A stretch of DNA of 64,000 nucleotides from Streptomyces sp. NRRL WC-3742 (GCF_000720635.1 NZ_JOCF01000033.1:1-64000); one strand, 5' to 3'. Numbered from the stretch's first letter, positions 50,173 through 59,387 are shown. A program made the numbers and translations. Notes: generated by a model not told the origin, from the sequence alone.

Positions 50173-50712
50173 TCAGCTCTCGGCCGGTCGTCCCAAGAAG
50201 GAACGTTCCAGCGGACGCAGGGCCCGCAGCACGATCAGCAGCGGGATGACGCCGAAGACCCCGAACGACATGTCGATGAATCGCCACGCCACGGGAATCC
50301 CCCGCACCGGCCCGCAGAACAGTGCCAGCGGGATGACGGCCCCGCACGCGAGGACGGCCCAGCGGATCACCCAGATGTTGCGGACCGGGTCCTTGAGCGG
50401 CCCCCAGAAGGCGGCGGCGATCACCAGGTGCGCGAAGGCGAGCCAGTCGGTGCCGTACCGGAGGAAGGGGTAGCGCTCGTCGGTCTCGACGATGCCCCGG
50501 TGGACGTGCTCGAACCAGGCCGTGGAGCCGGGCAGCAGATCGGCGAACGGGGCGGCCGGCCCGTGGAGGATGTCGACCATCAGCCGGGTCTCGGTCTCCA
50601 GGGGGAAGGCGGTCAGGCCGCTGAGGACCAGGCAGACCAGGAAGAACGAGAGCCAGCGCCGGACACGCCGCAGGACAACCGTGGGCAGGACAACCGCGGG
50701 ATCGCCGTCCAT
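50173..50712 (-). CDS. Membrane protein of unknown function
   Basis: A 179-residue protein with four predicted membrane helices, at about residues 19-40 ([17 protein letters not shown]), 90-108 ([15 protein letters not shown]), 117-135 ([19 protein letters not shown]) and 147-165 ([16 protein letters not shown]). Acidic and histidine-containing loops ([20 protein letters not shown]) lie between helices 1 and 2. No known domain is recognised. GGAGG precedes ATG 50712. It is divergent from the condensin-like operon, with the TTGAAC palindrome between. Confidence 0.75.
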   Translation of the reverse strand: MDGDPAVVLPTVVLRRVRRWLSFFLVCLVLSGLTAFPLETETRLMVDILHGPAAPFADLLPGSTAWFEHVHRGIVETDERYPFLRYGTDWLAFAHLVIAAAFWGPLKDPVRNIWVIRWAVLACGAVIPLALFCGPVRGIPVAWRFIDMSFGVFGVIPLLIVLRALRPLERSFLGRPAES

Positions 50713-50815
50713 CGCACACACCTCCGTGCCGGGCAGGCCCGGGTGAAGCCCGGGCGTGCCGAAATCGCAGGCCGGGCCTTGTCCCGCCTGCACGGCACGA
50801 CTCTAGACCCTATAT

Positions 50816-50829
50816 TTGAACGTGTTCAA
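50816..50829. promoter_or_regulatory. Perfect palindrome TTGAAC-GT-GTTCAA upstream of the condensin-like operon
   Basis: A 14-bp inverted repeat 63 bp before the first gene of the SMC-like operon and 104 bp before the divergent membrane-protein start. It suggests a dimeric repressor site for one or both units. The 2-bp centre excludes the actinobacterial LexA box, which has a 4-bp centre. TAATCT near 50879 could be a -10 for a leaderless first gene. Confidence 0.55.
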
Positions 50830-50891
50830 CAAGCTTGGGGTGGGAGGCCCGTTTCGGTTGATGTCGGTGCGAACCCCTAATCTTGTCCACC

Positions 50892-52439
50892 GTGACCGCC
50901 ATCGCAGACCCGCCCACCGAGCCCGGACTCCGGCCCGCCGCCGGCGCCGTCGGCCTGCCCGCCGCGCGCCCCGCGCCCGGGCCCGCCGCCGACGAGGGCC
51001 TCGCCCGCCGGCTCAAGGCGCTGGCCTGCACCGCCCCGCTGCACGACCTGGACAACCGCAAGGTCAACCTGGCCGGCGAGTACGGCGGCTACGCGATGGC
51101 CGAGGTCGGCCTCGCCGCGATCGACCTCGTCACCCTCCACATGGACTTCGACACCGGCGCCGACCGCGACATAGTCCTCGCCCGGATGCTGCCCCGCGTC
51201 GCCGCCCAGGCCCCCGCCCGGCACACCGCCGAGCACGAGCGCGTCGCCCGCTGGGTCCTCGAGTCGCTGATCAACGTCGGCAGCGTCGACCGCGGCTTCC
51301 GCGCCGTCTACGGCACCTTCGGAGCCGACGGCGCCTACGTGCGCCGCGACTACGACTTCAAGCTGATCGAAGAGGTCCCCGGCCCCGACGGCGGCGTCTA
51401 CCTGCGCACCACCGACGAGGCCGTCAACGTCCTGGTCGGCGCCCTCGACACCGACGTCACCTCGGCCCAGATCGCCGCCGAGGTCAAGCTCGAGGTGCTG
51501 ATCCGCCGCGGCCGCCTGGCCGACGCCCAGCTCGCCGCCGAACAGGCCCGCTACCGCACCGTCCAGTACGCCGAGACGCTGCGCCGCGCCCTGGAGGCCA
51601 CCCGCCGCAACGTGCGCGCCGTCGACTGGATGCAGGCCGTCCCCGACCTCATCGACGAGGCGCTCGACCACATCGCCGACCGCTACCGGCACGAGAACGC
51701 GATCCTCACCAACATCCGCAAGGCCCGCGACGAGGCCGAGGACGCCGAGCACAAGCGCCGGGCCGCCGAGCTCGTCGACATCGTCAAGGACTGCATCCGC
51801 CGCCACACCCAGCTCCAGACCCGCCTGCTGGAGGCCGGCCCGCTCTTCCGCGCCGAACAGGACCGCCAGGCGTTCGCCACCCCCGGCGCCCGCAGCGGCA
51901 TCGACCTGTACGGGCAGCTGCTCGCCCCCGTCCTGCGGCTGCCCGTCGAACAGGCCGTCCGCCCCACCGACGCCTTCTTCGCCCTCGGCACGGGCCTGCG
52001 CACCCCCGTCTCCGTCCGCGTCACCGACCTCGTCGACCTGCTGCTCACCCCGCCCGTCGAACGCGAGCACCTCGGCGCCGAACTGCCCGACCCGGACCTC
52101 GTCGCCACCCCGGACGACAGCCGCTTCTCCGAGGCCCAGCTCGAAGCCGCCCTGCTGCTGCTCGACCTGGCCCCGGACGCCCCCCGGCGCCTGTCCGGCC
52201 TGCTCGCCGAGGCCCGGAAGCAGGACCCGGACCTGCCCTACCTCGTCGCCCTGCTCGCCGTGCACGCCGCCAGCCCGCCGGTGGGCACCGCCTACCGCCA
52301 GGGCGAGGAGCGGCTGCTCTTCGCCGTCGACGACGGAACCCCGCTGCGCGACCGGGAGTTCGGCGGCGCCGACCTGATCGTCGGCAGCGCCCTGCTCGAC
52401 GCGGCCGGCATGGCCGCCGAGCGCAAGGACGCCGGCTGA
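50892..52439 (+). CDS. Kleisin-like subunit of a MukBEF/Mks/Wadjet-type complex
   Basis: A 515-residue mostly helical protein. A disordered proline/alanine N-terminus (1-35) leads to winged-helix-like segments (about 40-170), a central helical region (about 175-330: AQIAAEVKLEVLIRRGRLADAQL, then IADRYRHENAILTNIRKARDEAEDAEHKRRAAELVDIV) and a C-terminal domain. Length, helical middle and position as first of three genes before an SMC-like ATPase fit MukF/MksF/JetA. No recognisable DUF signature was read by eye, so this rests on architecture and context. GTG 50892 lacks a ribosome site and may be leaderless. Confidence 0.6.
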   Translation: MTAIADPPTEPGLRPAAGAVGLPAARPAPGPAADEGLARRLKALACTAPLHDLDNRKVNLAGEYGGYAMAEVGLAAIDLVTLHMDFDTGADRDIVLARMLPRVAAQAPARHTAEHERVARWVLESLINVGSVDRGFRAVYGTFGADGAYVRRDYDFKLIEEVPGPDGGVYLRTTDEAVNVLVGALDTDVTSAQIAAEVKLEVLIRRGRLADAQLAAEQARYRTVQYAETLRRALEATRRNVRAVDWMQAVPDLIDEALDHIADRYRHENAILTNIRKARDEAEDAEHKRRAAELVDIVKDCIRRHTQLQTRLLEAGPLFRAEQDRQAFATPGARSGIDLYGQLLAPVLRLPVEQAVRPTDAFFALGTGLRTPVSVRVTDLVDLLLTPPVEREHLGAELPDPDLVATPDDSRFSEAQLEAALLLLDLAPDAPRRLSGLLAEARKQDPDLPYLVALLAVHAASPPVGTAYRQGEERLLFAVDDGTPLRDREFGGADLIVGSALLDAAGMAAERKDAG

Positions 52440-52501
52440 GCGCCGCCCCCGCGCACCACCCGTACGTACGAGAACGCCCACCGCACCGAGGAGCACCGCC
52501 C

Positions 52502-53377
52502 GTGACGACCCACCACGACACGTCCTGGGCGGGCGAGAGCGAACCCGCGGCCCCCGCGCCGATCACCCCCGCCGACGTCGCCGACGCCGCCCGCCTGGTC
52601 TCCTTCGGCCTCCAGGCCAAGCTGCTGCCCGCCCGCGACGCCGAGTACGCCGAGCTCGTGCGCCGCCACCGCGAGGACCCGCCCTTCGCCCGCCTCGCCG
52701 ACGCCATCGCCACCGGCATGGGCCTGGTCGTCCTCGAGGTCTCCCCGCGCGCCGGCATGGCCGTCGCCGCCGCCGAGGACTCCCTGTTCGCCGTCCGCAT
52801 GGGCGACTACTCGCGCCGCGCCGCCTCCGAGTCCACCGACCGCTTCCTGCACGGCCTGGCCCACCTCGCCGTCGCCGCGATGGCCTTCCCCCGCCCCGAG
52901 GACCTCGCCGACGACACCTACCTCGGCCGGATCACCGTCAACGGCGTCGACGCCTTCGTCCGCCAGGCGTGCCGCCGCCTCGAGGAGCAGGCCGACGCCG
53001 AGGGCGCCAACACCGACCCCACCACCGACGCCCCCGGCCTGGAGGCCGCCTGGCGCGTCTGGTCCCGCCGCACCGCCACCGGCGCCACCAAGGACGCCCG
53101 GCGCCTGTCCGGCTCCACCACCGGCATCGTCGCCAAGGCCGTGCTCTTCCTCGTCGACTCCGGCTTCCTGCAGAAGGTCTCCGACGACTCCGGCGGCACC
53201 TACCGCACCACCGCCCGCTACCAGCTCCAGGTCCGCGACCTGGCCGGCAGCGCCGCCATGGCCGAACTGCTCGACCTCGGCGTCGTGCCCGTCTCCGACG
53301 GCACCGCCAGCCTGCTGCCGCCCGACACCACCGACGACCTGGTCGCCGACGCGGGCCTGCCCTTCCACTCGCTCTGA
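52502..53377 (+). CDS. KITE-like winged-helix subunit (MukE/MksE/JetB-like)
   Basis: A 291-residue protein. Features: N-terminal ADVADAARLVSFGLQAKLLPARD, a middle region GMGLVVLEVSPRAGMAVAAAEDSLF resembling a domain edge strand, and a C-terminal winged helix TTGIVAKAVLFLVDSGFLQKVSDDSGGTY, then TTARYQLQVRDL. It is second of three genes, 62 bp after the kleisin-like gene with GAGGAG before the GTG. KITE proteins bind the kleisin and regulate SMC DNA loading. Assignment is by fold impression and context. Confidence 0.6.
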   Translation: MTTHHDTSWAGESEPAAPAPITPADVADAARLVSFGLQAKLLPARDAEYAELVRRHREDPPFARLADAIATGMGLVVLEVSPRAGMAVAAAEDSLFAVRMGDYSRRAASESTDRFLHGLAHLAVAAMAFPRPEDLADDTYLGRITVNGVDAFVRQACRRLEEQADAEGANTDPTTDAPGLEAAWRVWSRRTATGATKDARRLSGSTTGIVAKAVLFLVDSGFLQKVSDDSGGTYRTTARYQLQVRDLAGSAAMAELLDLGVVPVSDGTASLLPPDTTDDLVADAGLPFHSL

Positions 53378-53420
53378 CCGCACTCGCTCTGACCACACTC
53401 GCCAGGCACGCGAGCACCAG

Positions 53421-53465
53421 CCACACAAGCTCCAGTCACGCAAGCTCCAACCACGCAAGCCACGG
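53421..53465 (+). repeat. Three 15-bp repeats in the leader of the SMC-like gene
   Basis: CCACACAAGCTCCAG, TCACGCAAGCTCCAA and CCACGCAAGCCACGG lie in tandem at 53421, 53436 and 53451, just before the ATG at 53479. The third unit ends in the ribosome site (CGGAGAA). Confidence 0.75.
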
Positions 53466-53478
53466 AGAACCGCCGCAC

Positions 53479-56400
53479 ATGTACGAGCTGAACCGGGTCC
53501 GCCTCTACTCGATCGGACCGGCCGGCGCCCGCTACGCCGACACGGTGCTCGACCTGCGCGGCGTCGGCGAGCCCGTCGCCGACCCGGCCCCCCAGCAGAT
53601 CGGCCTGTTCGGCGAGGAGGCCGAGGGCCCCGTGCGCCGCCCCGCCCCGGCCGGCGTGCTCTTCCTGGAGAACGGCGGCGGCAAGTCCGTCCTGCTCAAG
53701 CTGATCTTCTCGGTCATGCTCCCCGGCCACCGCAACACCCTCGGCGGCGCCAGCTCCGGCGTGCTGCGCAAGTTCCTGCTCGCCGACGACTGCGGCCACG
53801 TCGCCCTGGAGTGGCAGCACACCGTCACCGGCGAACTCATCGTCGTCGGCAAGGCCAGCGAGTGGCGCGGCCGCCAGGTCTCCTCCGACCCGCGCAAGTT
53901 CGCCGAGAGCTGGTACTCCTTCCGCCCCGGCCCGGGCCTGACCCTCGACTCGCTGCCCGTCGCCGAACGCGTCAGCCTCGCCGGTGACCAGAAGGCCCGC
54001 GGCCGCCGCCGCACCATGAAGGGCTTCCGCGACGCCATGTCCGAGGCCGGCAAGGCCCACCCGCATCTCGACCTCGTCTTCGAGGACGGCCACGACCGCT
54101 GGACCGAACACCTCGGCGAACTCGGCCTCGACCCCGAACTCTTCCGCTACCAGCGGGAGATGAACGCCGACGAGGGCGAGGCCGCCGGCCTCTTCGCCGT
54201 CAAGCACGACAGCGACTTCACCGACCTACTGCTGCGCGCCGTCACCGACACCCGCGACACCGACGGCCTCGCCGACCTCGTCCACGGCTTCGCCGCCAAG
54301 CTTGGCCTGCGCTCCGAACTCACCGCCGAACGCGACTTCACCGCAGGCTCGTTGGACCTCCTCGAGCGCATCGCCGAGGCCACCGCCGCCCGCGAGGGCG
54401 TACGCGAGGCCCACCGCACCGCCGAACGCCGCACCCGCCGCCTCGCCCAGGCCCTCGCCACCCGCGCCGCCGCCGAACGCGACCGCGCCCACGACCTCTC
54501 CGTCGAGGTCGCCGCCGCCGCGAGCGCCGTCACCGCCGCCGAGACCGACCGCACCCGGCACCACCTCATCGTCGACGAACTCACCTACCGCCACGCCTCC
54601 CTGGGCCTGGCCGCCGCCACCGCCGAGGCCGCCGCCCTGCGCCGGGAACTCACCGAGGCCCGCACCCTGCACTCCGCCTGGCAGGCCGCCGAGGCGGTGC
54701 TGCGCCACCGCGCCGCCGCCGACCGCGTCACCCGCGTCGCCGCCGCCATCCGCGAGGCCGAACTCGACGCCGCCCCCGCCCTCGCCGCCCGGGCCCTCGC
54801 CGCCACCGCCCTCGCCCGCGCCCTCGAAGCCGCCGCCGCGGCCGCCGAGACCCGCGCCGACACCGAGGAGCAGCGCGCCGGCGAACTCCAGGAGGACGGC
54901 GCCAAGGCGCAGTCCGACGCCACCGAGGCCGCCACCGCCGCCCAGAAGGCCCGCAGCGAGGCCGAGCACCTGCGCCAGCGCCTCGCCGAGGTCGAGCAGG
55001 AGACCGCCGCCGCCGTCGAGGCCGGCTTCATCGACGCGGACGGCGACATCGACCCGGCCCGCGCCGCCCTGCACGCCGCCGACGTCGAGAAGAGCGCCGC
55101 CGCCGCCCTCGCCCAGGCCCGTACGGCCGCCGAGAGCGCCGCCGCCCGGCTGCGCGAGGCGTCCGCCGCGACCGGGCGCGCCGAGCTCGCCGCCGAACGT
55201 GCAGGCGACGCCCGCAAGGCCGCCGCCCGGGCCCTCGCCGCCGAGCAGCGCACCGCCGCCCTGCTCGCCACCGAGGAGCGCCTCGCCGACCTGCTCTCCC
55301 TGACCGCCGCCCCTACTGACTGGGCAGAAGACGGGGAGCAGGCCGAGGAGGACGCCGGCTTCCTCACCCCCGCCGTCCTCGACCGCAACGCCGAGTACCT
55401 GCGCGAACTCCTCGACGAGGCCATCGCCACCGCCGAACGCACCCTGTTCGAGCTGCGCACCGCCGCGGCCGACGACTCCCGCATCCTCGCCGCCCTCGGC
55501 GACGGGGGCCTGCTGCCGCCCGGCCCGGACGTGCTCGCCACCGTCGAGTACCTCGCCGAGCACGGCATCCCCGCCCTGCCCGGCTGGCGCTACCTCGCCC
55601 AGTCCGTCGACCCGGCCGACCACGAGGCGATCCTCGCCGCCCGCCCCGAACTCGTCGACGGCGTCGTGGTCACCGACCCCGCCTCGCTGGAGCGCGCCCG
55701 CGAGGCCCTGCAGTCCGCCGCCCTGCTGCCGCGCTCCACCGTCGCCGTCGGCGCCGCCGCCTCCCTGATCGCCCCGATCACCGACGAGCCCGCCTTCTTC
55801 CTCGTACCGCCGAACCCGGCCATGCACGACGAGTCCGCCGCCGACGGCGAACGCCGCGAACTGCGCACCCGCGCCGCCGCCCGCGAGGAGCACATCCGCG
55901 AACTCGCCGCCCGCCTCGGCGCCGACCGCGCCCTCGCCGCCCGCCTCGCCTCCTGGCACGCGTCCTGCCCGCCCGGCACCCTCGCCGAACTCGCCGCCGC
56001 CGCCGACACCGCCCGCGAGCACGCCGAACAGGCCGCCGCCGCCCTGGCCACCCTGCGCGCCGACCACGACGAGGCCGAGACCGACCACGCCGCCGCCGCC
56101 TCCGCCCACGAGGAGCACCGCGAGAGCGCCCAGCGCGCCCGCCGACGCGCCGACGCCCTCTCCGGCCTCGCCTTCCGCCTGCGCGAACGCGCCAACTGGG
56201 CCCGCCGCCGGCGCGAACTGGCCGAGGACGCCACCGAGTGCGACCGCCGCCAGAGCCTGTGCGCCGACCGCGCCCGCACCTGCGACGAGGACCGCCGCGC
56301 CGCCCAGCGCGCCGCCGACGACGCCCGCCGCACCGCCCGCGCCCTGCGCGCCGAACGCGCCGAGATCCCCGCCGCCGAGCAGACCGACACCGAGGCCGAC

Positions 56401-58062
56401 AGCGCCCCCGCCGCCCTGCCCGCCCTGCGCGAGGCGTACCGCGCCGCCTCCCAGCTGTACGAGAAGGTCGGCGTCGGCGCCGACCTGCGCGCCGAACAGG
56501 CCCGCGCCGAGGGCGACGAGGCCGCAGCCGCCACCGAACTCGACCGGCTCACCAACAAGGTCCGCACCCGCGCCGAGGAACTCCTCGGCAGCCCCGACGG
56601 CGCCGACGGCCCCGCCCGCCAGGCCGCCGCCGCCCGCGCCGAGGAGCTCGTCGCCACCATCGAGGCCCGCGCGGCCGCCGCCAGCGAGCAGCTCGGCCGC
56701 CTGCGCGGCGAGGCCGAACGCTCCGCCCCCGCGAACGGCGAGGCCCACACCGAGCTGCCCGAGGAGCTCGTCCCCACCGACCCCGAGCACGCCCAGACCC
56801 TGCTGCGCACCGCCACCGGCCGCCTCGCCGAACGCCGCGAGGCCCTGGACGCCGCCCGCACCGCCCACGCCGACCTCCAGCGCACCTTCAACACCGCCCA
56901 GTTGGCCGCCACCGACTTCGACGAACTCGCCGGGCAGCTGCGCGACGGCCTGCGCGACCACCAGGAGGACGACGGCCAGAGCGTTGAGCCCTACCTCGGC
57001 GCCCTGCCCGAGGCCCGTACGGCCGCCACCGACGCCCGGCGCGCCCTGCGCACCGCCGCCGGCGAGCTGTCCTCCGCCGAACTCGCCGTCCGCGACGCCT
57101 CCGACGCCCTCGTCCGGCACGCCAACTCCGCCCGCTACGAGGCCGTCCGCACCCCCGCCCGCCAGCAGATCCGCGAACTGCCCGCCTCCGCGCTGCCCGA
57201 GCACGCCGCCAACTGGGCCACCGCCTTCGCCCCCCGGCTGCGGGTGCTCACCGACGAACTCACCCAGCTGGAGCGCAACCGCGGCTCGATCGTCGACCGG
57301 CTGCGGGGCCTCGTCGAGTCCTCCCTCACCACCCTGCGCGCCGCCCAGCGCCTGTCCCGGCTGCCCGAGGGGCTGGGGGAGTGGTCCGGCCAGGAGTTCC
57401 TGCGCATCCGCTTCGAGGACCCGGACCACGCCACCCTGGTCGAGCGCCTCGGCGAGGTCATCGACGAGGCCACCCGCGCCGCCGTCCGCAAGAACAGCGA
57501 CCTGCGCCGCGACGGCATGTCCCTGCTGCTTCGCGGTGTCGCCGCGGCCATCGGCCCCAAGGGCGTCAGCGTCGAGATCCTCAAGCCGGACGCGGTGCTG
57601 CGCGCCGAGCGCGTCGGCGTCGGCCAGATGTCCGACGTCTTCTCCGGCGGCCAGCTGCTCACCGCCGCCATCGCGCTCTACTGCACCATGGCCGCGCTGC
57701 GCGCCAACGACCGTGGGCAGTCCCAACTCCGGCACGCCGGAACGCTGTTCCTCGACAACCCGATCGGGCGCGCCAACGCCACCTACCTGTTGGAGCTCCA
57801 GCGGGCCGTCGCCGACGCCCTCGGCGTCCAACTGATCTACACCACGGGCCTGTTCGACACCACCGCGCTCGCCGAGTTCCCGCTGGTGATCCGCCTGCGC
57901 AACGACGCCGACCTGCGCGCCGGCCTCAAGTACATCTCGGTGGAGGAGCACCTGCGCCCGGGCCTGCCCGCCCCGCAGGACCCGGACGGCCCGGCCGTCC
58001 ACGGCGAGATCACCGCCACCCGGATGTTCAAGCGCCCGGCGGAGGCAGTCCCGAAGCCCTAG
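53479..58062 (+). CDS. Giant SMC/MukB-like ATPase
   Basis: A 1,527-residue protein. The N-terminal head has MYELNRVRLYSIGPAGARYA and Walker A FLENGGGKSVLLKLIFSVM at about 63-81. Residues about 290-1330 are extremely rich in Ala, Glu, Arg and Asp with heptad character, two long coiled-coil arms around a hinge-like region near 690-800. The C-terminal head has the ABC signature DVFSGGQLLTAAIAL (about 1387) and Walker B TLFLDNPIGRANATY (about 1423), then IYTTGLFDTTAL. The residue after the Walker B Asp is Asn, where Glu is usual. It resembles MukB/MksB/JetC ATPases that extrude DNA loops. It is probably the motor of a condensin-like complex. Confidence 0.82.
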   Translation: MYELNRVRLYSIGPAGARYADTVLDLRGVGEPVADPAPQQIGLFGEEAEGPVRRPAPAGVLFLENGGGKSVLLKLIFSVMLPGHRNTLGGASSGVLRKFLLADDCGHVALEWQHTVTGELIVVGKASEWRGRQVSSDPRKFAESWYSFRPGPGLTLDSLPVAERVSLAGDQKARGRRRTMKGFRDAMSEAGKAHPHLDLVFEDGHDRWTEHLGELGLDPELFRYQREMNADEGEAAGLFAVKHDSDFTDLLLRAVTDTRDTDGLADLVHGFAAKLGLRSELTAERDFTAGSLDLLERIAEATAAREGVREAHRTAERRTRRLAQALATRAAAERDRAHDLSVEVAAAASAVTAAETDRTRHHLIVDELTYRHASLGLAAATAEAAALRRELTEARTLHSAWQAAEAVLRHRAAADRVTRVAAAIREAELDAAPALAARALAATALARALEAAAAAAETRADTEEQRAGELQEDGAKAQSDATEAATAAQKARSEAEHLRQRLAEVEQETAAAVEAGFIDADGDIDPARAALHAADVEKSAAAALAQARTAAESAAARLREASAATGRAELAAERAGDARKAAARALAAEQRTAALLATEERLADLLSLTAAPTDWAEDGEQAEEDAGFLTPAVLDRNAEYLRELLDEAIATAERTLFELRTAAADDSRILAALGDGGLLPPGPDVLATVEYLAEHGIPALPGWRYLAQSVDPADHEAILAARPELVDGVVVTDPASLERAREALQSAALLPRSTVAVGAAASLIAPITDEPAFFLVPPNPAMHDESAADGERRELRTRAAAREEHIRELAARLGADRALAARLASWHASCPPGTLAELAAAADTAREHAEQAAAALATLRADHDEAETDHAAAASAHEEHRESAQRARRRADALSGLAFRLRERANWARRRRELAEDATECDRRQSLCADRARTCDEDRRAAQRAADDARRTARALRAERAEIPAAEQTDTEADSAPAALPALREAYRAASQLYEKVGVGADLRAEQARAEGDEAAAATELDRLTNKVRTRAEELLGSPDGADGPARQAAAARAEELVATIEARAAAASEQLGRLRGEAERSAPANGEAHTELPEELVPTDPEHAQTLLRTATGRLAERREALDAARTAHADLQRTFNTAQLAATDFDELAGQLRDGLRDHQEDDGQSVEPYLGALPEARTAATDARRALRTAAGELSSAELAVRDASDALVRHANSARYEAVRTPARQQIRELPASALPEHAANWATAFAPRLRVLTDELTQLERNRGSIVDRLRGLVESSLTTLRAAQRLSRLPEGLGEWSGQEFLRIRFEDPDHATLVERLGEVIDEATRAAVRKNSDLRRDGMSLLLRGVAAAIGPKGVSVEILKPDAVLRAERVGVGQMSDVFSGGQLLTAAIALYCTMAALRANDRGQSQLRHAGTLFLDNPIGRANATYLLELQRAVADALGVQLIYTTGLFDTTALAEFPLVIRLRNDADLRAGLKYISVEEHLRPGLPAPQDPDGPAVHGEITATRMFKRPAEAVPKP

Positions 58063-58072
58063 CGTTACGGGC

Positions 58073-58831
58073 ATGCTGACGATCGCGCAGTTCAGTGACA
58101 TCCACCTCGGCCAGTCCCACAAGGGCGACGGCGGACGGCGGGCCCGCAAGCGGGCCGAGCAGGTGATGGCGTACCTCGACGCCCTGCCCGGCCCGCTGGA
58201 CGCGGTGCTCGTCACCGGGGACCTCGCCGACCACGGCCTGGCGGAGGAGTACCGGCAGGTCGCCAAGGTGCTCAAGTCCCGCCACCCGGTGCTCATCTGC
58301 CCCGGCAACCACGACCGCCGGGAGCCGTACCGGGAGGTGCTGCTGGGCGAGGCGGCGACGGAGGAGCCGGTCAACCGGCTGCACCAACTCCCCGGCGTGG
58401 ACGTGCTGATGCTCGACTCGTCGGTCCCCGGCCGCAGCGAGGGCCTGCTCGACGACCCCACCCTGGACTGGCTGGAGGAGCAACTGGCCACCGGCCGCGC
58501 CGAGGTGCCCGCCCTGGTCGCCTTCCACCACCCGCCCGTGGAGCTGCACGTTCCGACCGTGGACGCCATCCGCCAGTTCGAGGAGGTACGGCTGGCGCGG
58601 GTGCTGCGCCGTCACCCCCGGGTGGTGGCGCTGCTGTGCGGCCACGCCCACACCGGCGCCGCGACCACCTTCGCCGGCCTGCCGCTGCTGGTCGCCCCCG
58701 GCGTGGTCTCCACCGTCACCCTGCCCTGCGAGGGCGGCCGCGGCATCGCCTTCGACCACCCGCCGATGCTCGCCTTCCACGTCCTGGACGGCGACCGCCG
58801 GCTCACCACCCACTACCGGGCGGTCTGCTGA
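58073..58831 (+). CDS. Calcineurin-like metallophosphoesterase
   Basis: A 252-residue class III phosphoesterase. All metal motifs are intact: FSDIHLG, VTGDLADHG, CPGNHDRRE, AFHHPPV and CGHAHTGA. This family includes CpdA cyclic-AMP phosphodiesterase, SbcD/Mre11 nucleases and phosphatases; the compact size is more like CpdA than SbcD. It begins 10 bp after the SMC-like stop, so it is the fourth gene of that operon. In Wadjet and MksBEFG systems the fourth component is a toprim nuclease; here a metal phosphoesterase holds that place. Its 3' end overlaps the convergent membrane-protein gene by 19 bp. Confidence 0.88.
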   Translation: MLTIAQFSDIHLGQSHKGDGGRRARKRAEQVMAYLDALPGPLDAVLVTGDLADHGLAEEYRQVAKVLKSRHPVLICPGNHDRREPYREVLLGEAATEEPVNRLHQLPGVDVLMLDSSVPGRSEGLLDDPTLDWLEEQLATGRAEVPALVAFHHPPVELHVPTVDAIRQFEEVRLARVLRRHPRVVALLCGHAHTGAATTFAGLPLLVAPGVVSTVTLPCEGGRGIAFDHPPMLAFHVLDGDRRLTTHYRAVC

Positions 58832-59214
58832 CGCCCGCCCGGGGCCTGTGACCGCGCCTGCTGCTGGCCGGGCCGGGGCTGCTGCCCGGGCCGGGCCTGT
58901 TGTCCTGGCCGGGGAAGCGGCCGGGGAGCCAGCGGCTCCGGCGCCCGGTACGGCTGCGGACGAGGCGCCGCCTGCGCCCGCAGCCGCTGGGCGGCCACCT
59001 GCCGGGAGATCAGGATCTCCAGCAGGCACCACATCGTGCCGAACACCCCCAGCCCCATCGCCATCAGCGCGGGCGTGAGCAGCGAACTGCCCGCGTACGA
59101 GGCCAGCGTCGCGACCACGATGCCCACCAGCGTGAAGGAGAAGGAGAGCACCGCCCGTACGGCGGCGGCGCGCACCTCGTCGGGCAGGCGGCGACGGCGG
59201 CGTGGTACGGACAT
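58813..59214 (-). CDS. Small membrane protein with proline/glutamine-rich tail
   Basis: A 133-residue protein if started at ATG 59214 (MSVPRRRRRLPDEVR). Two membrane helices are clear (about 18-38 AVLSFSFTLVGIVVATLASY and 44-63 LLTPALMAMGLGVFGTMW), followed by a helical RQVAAQRLRAQ segment and a tail of repeated RPGQQARPGQQPRPGQQ. The frame stays open to ATG 59358, but the extra 48 codons have lower third-position GC. Function unknown. It overlaps the phosphoesterase gene end to end. Confidence 0.65.
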   Translation of the reverse strand: MSVPRRRRRLPDEVRAAAVRAVLSFSFTLVGIVVATLASYAGSSLLTPALMAMGLGVFGTMWCLLEILISRQVAAQRLRAQAAPRPQPYRAPEPLAPRPLPRPGQQARPGQQPRPGQQQARSQAPGGRQQTAR

Positions 59215-59387
59215 CGAGCGACCCCCAGGCGCGAATTCGGTGGTGAACTCGGGGCGGGCGCACACGAAAGGCGCCCCCTCGACCCACTCTGCCCCGTCGA
59301 ACCAGGACCATGCGTCCGAATCGGCCGAACCGACAGAACTGCCGCCAAACCGTGTCATCCGGGCAGTGTCCCGGCCGGTACGGTCCG

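Noticed and set aside
50816..50829. LexA (SOS) box upstream of the condensin-like operon
   Set aside because: The actinobacterial LexA site has GAAC and GTTC separated by four bases; here the separation is two.
50892..58062. A complete Wadjet (JetABCD) plasmid-defence system
   Set aside because: No JetD-like toprim/topoisomerase VI nuclease is present on either side, and JetA/JetB identity cannot be shown by eye. It is kept as a condensin-like operon with an unusual partner.
54226..58569. A 1,447-codon open frame antisense to the SMC-like gene
   Set aside because: Its translation is glycine/valine-rich without domain structure. It arises because high third-position GC removes stops on the opposite strand; the plus-strand frame has Walker and signature motifs.
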